Below the pieces are notes generated by a model, which was given only the letters and a program-made list of their open reading frames with translations, made no database searches and was not told where the DNA came from. A stretch of 6,249 nucleotides of DNA from Candidatus Aegiribacteria sp. (GTDB taxonomy: Bacteria > Fermentibacterota > Fermentibacteria > Fermentibacterales > JCC-6): positions 1 to 6,249 of the forward strand of contig DAOWJX010000275.1 in assembly GCA_030640155.1 (NCBI GenBank), given 5' to 3'. Within the stretch, counting starts at the first letter, position 1. Every line of letters starts with the position of its first letter. The translations under genes were made by a program, and so were the position numbers. Shown piece after piece: positions 5,592-6,249 of this stretch.

Positions 5592-5614
5592 GCTTATCGA
5601 GGATCTGCGGTTCA
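5552..5614 (+). repeat. Inverted repeat after cassette 3 gene, possible altered attC
   Basis: ACCGCAGA (5554-5561) and TCTGCGGT (5604-5611) are perfectly complementary across 42 nt. The loop contains the candidate R'' CACATAAC followed by GC, which is a core site read on the opposite strand (GCGTTATGTG). After the right arm, GGTTCATTCGAGGC resembles the 3' arm of attC 1 (GGTTATTCTTAGC), but no GTT core follows. It looks like a rearranged or partly inverted attC. Confidence 0.35.
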
Positions 5615-5675
5615 TTCGAGGCATCAACCCGGCCCGACATCATACGGCACAATTAGATTTGAGGAATTTATCAAA

Positions 5676-6113
5676 ATGCAACAATGTTATTCAGTTCCAG
5701 CACTGTTATTGGTATTTATATTTGGGTGTTCTCAAAGGCAATCACCTTTCCCTAATCAGCAACAACCCTTGATTTCTCCTAGTGGCCAGTATGTGCTCAC
5801 CGTTCCAATTGAGAAAAACATAGTAACCCCGGAATATCACAACACATCAGTGTGGAAAGTTACCATCTCTGACCACGATGGCAACCTGCTCTATAAGGAC
5901 AACGACTCGGAATTTGTGGGCAACTTGAACGTCTACTGGATTTGGGATAATGAAGACCGTGTCTGGCTCTACAGCAGTGATACCGGTTGCGTGTTCTTCT
6001 GGGAGTGGGTCAACAGTGGGTGGGTCGAGACAAAGTGGGGTTATGGAAAAGTACAAGAAATCAACCGTGACCTGTCACCGCCGCTCGAGTTATACCCACC
6101 ATACGTTCAGTAA
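5676..6113 (+). CDS. Small hypothetical lipoprotein
   Basis: The 145-residue product starts MQQCYSVPALLLVFIFGC, with a hydrophobic stretch ending in the lipobox-like IFG-C18, so lipidation and membrane anchoring are likely. The n-region lacks the usual positive charge, a weakness of this call. After a glutamine- and proline-rich linker come SPSGQYVLTVPIEKN, VWKVTISDHDGNLLYKD, NVYWIWDNEDRVWLYSSD and FFWEWVNSGWVETKWGYG, a tryptophan-rich beta pattern like a few propeller or beta-sandwich strands. I do not recognise a named family. GAGGA (5661-5665) lies 10 nt before ATG 5676. The frame stays open upstream to 5571 but has no better start there. It lies after cassette 3; whether it is itself a cassette is unclear, since no attC follows its TAA. 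Confidence 0.75.
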   Translation: MQQCYSVPALLLVFIFGCSQRQSPFPNQQQPLISPSGQYVLTVPIEKNIVTPEYHNTSVWKVTISDHDGNLLYKDNDSEFVGNLNVYWIWDNEDRVWLYSSDTGCVFFWEWVNSGWVETKWGYGKVQEINRDLSPPLELYPPYVQ

Positions 6114-6168
6114 GCGGAATGTAATGTTCTATTAGTCAGTTATTGTAGCCGATTTCTTTTATATTGAG

Positions 6169-6174
6169 TATAAT
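6169..6174 (+). promoter_or_regulatory. Isolated TATAAT, possible -10 element
   Basis: A perfect TATAAT lies in AT-rich sequence after the lipoprotein gene. The nearest -35-like hexamer, TTGTAG (6143-6148), is a poor match at 20 nt. It may drive something to the right of the window. Confidence 0.2.
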
Positions 6175-6181
6175 GATAGCA

Positions 6182-6197
6182 CTTACTTCAGAGTAAG
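6182..6197. repeat. Short perfect hairpin
   Basis: CTTACT and AGTAAG pair over 6 bp with a TCAG loop, 8 nt after the TATAAT. It could be an operator or the 5' end of a leader. There is no T run, so it is not a terminator. The rest of 6114-6249 shows no gene. Confidence 0.25.
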
Positions 6198-6249
6198 ACC
6201 GATAGGGAAAACGAGATTCCAAATACCCGGTTCGTAGGGACCGTCCAGC

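Noticed and set aside
5580..5600. Reverse-oriented attC (GCGTTATGTG on the minus strand)
   Set aside because: No matching 5' arm was found on the minus strand within about 100 nt. The same bases are better explained as the R'' box of cassette 3 in + orientation.
5551..5772. + strand frame of 73 codons with a GTG after GGAGG
   Set aside because: It crosses the inverted repeat and overlaps the lipoprotein gene in another frame. The SD-like bases follow directly on the previous stop and may be attC arm sequence.

Overview
The window looks like bacterial chromosome of moderate GC. It carries TTG-started genes with Shine-Dalgarno sites, a short-type glycogen phosphorylase, a selenocysteine tRNA and the start of a secreted protein resembling the propeptide of C25 (gingipain-like) peptidases. 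That mix suggests an anaerobic bacterium, possibly of the Fibrobacteres-Chlorobi-Bacteroidetes side or a related candidate phylum. The lineage is a guess; no rRNA or marker gene is present.

Left part (1-3205), core chromosome: a secreted-protein gene reads leftward off the window edge from about 352. A short divergent intergenic region with a 13-bp palindrome separates it from the rightward alpha-glucan phosphorylase gene glgP (463-3015). Directly after glgP lies a clear tRNA-Sec gene, selC (3109-3205, anticodon TCA, CCA encoded).

Middle (3206-3751), gene-poor: no convincing intact gene, only possible gene debris, short repeats and two related 16-nt motifs that precede GTTAG core-like sites.

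Right part (3752 to about 5600), best read as an integron gene-cassette array in the + direction. Two well-folding attC sites (4380-4464 and 5080-5158) have GCGTT core sites, imperfect inverted-repeat arms and an extrahelical G at the same relative place. The first nucleotides of the hicAB cassette and of the third cassette are mirrored at their own ends, as cassette structure predicts. The cassettes carry (1) a hicA-hicB toxin-antitoxin pair whose toxin gene has two in-frame stop codons, (2) a GNAT acetyltransferase, and (3) an uncharacterised 80-residue protein. A small lipoprotein gene (5676-6113) follows; whether it is a cassette is unresolved, because the third attC lacks a recognisable 3' arm. 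No integron integrase or attI lies in the window.

The core genes concern glycogen breakdown, protein export and selenocysteine decoding. The cassettes are accessory and unrelated to each other in function, as is usual in chromosomal integrons.
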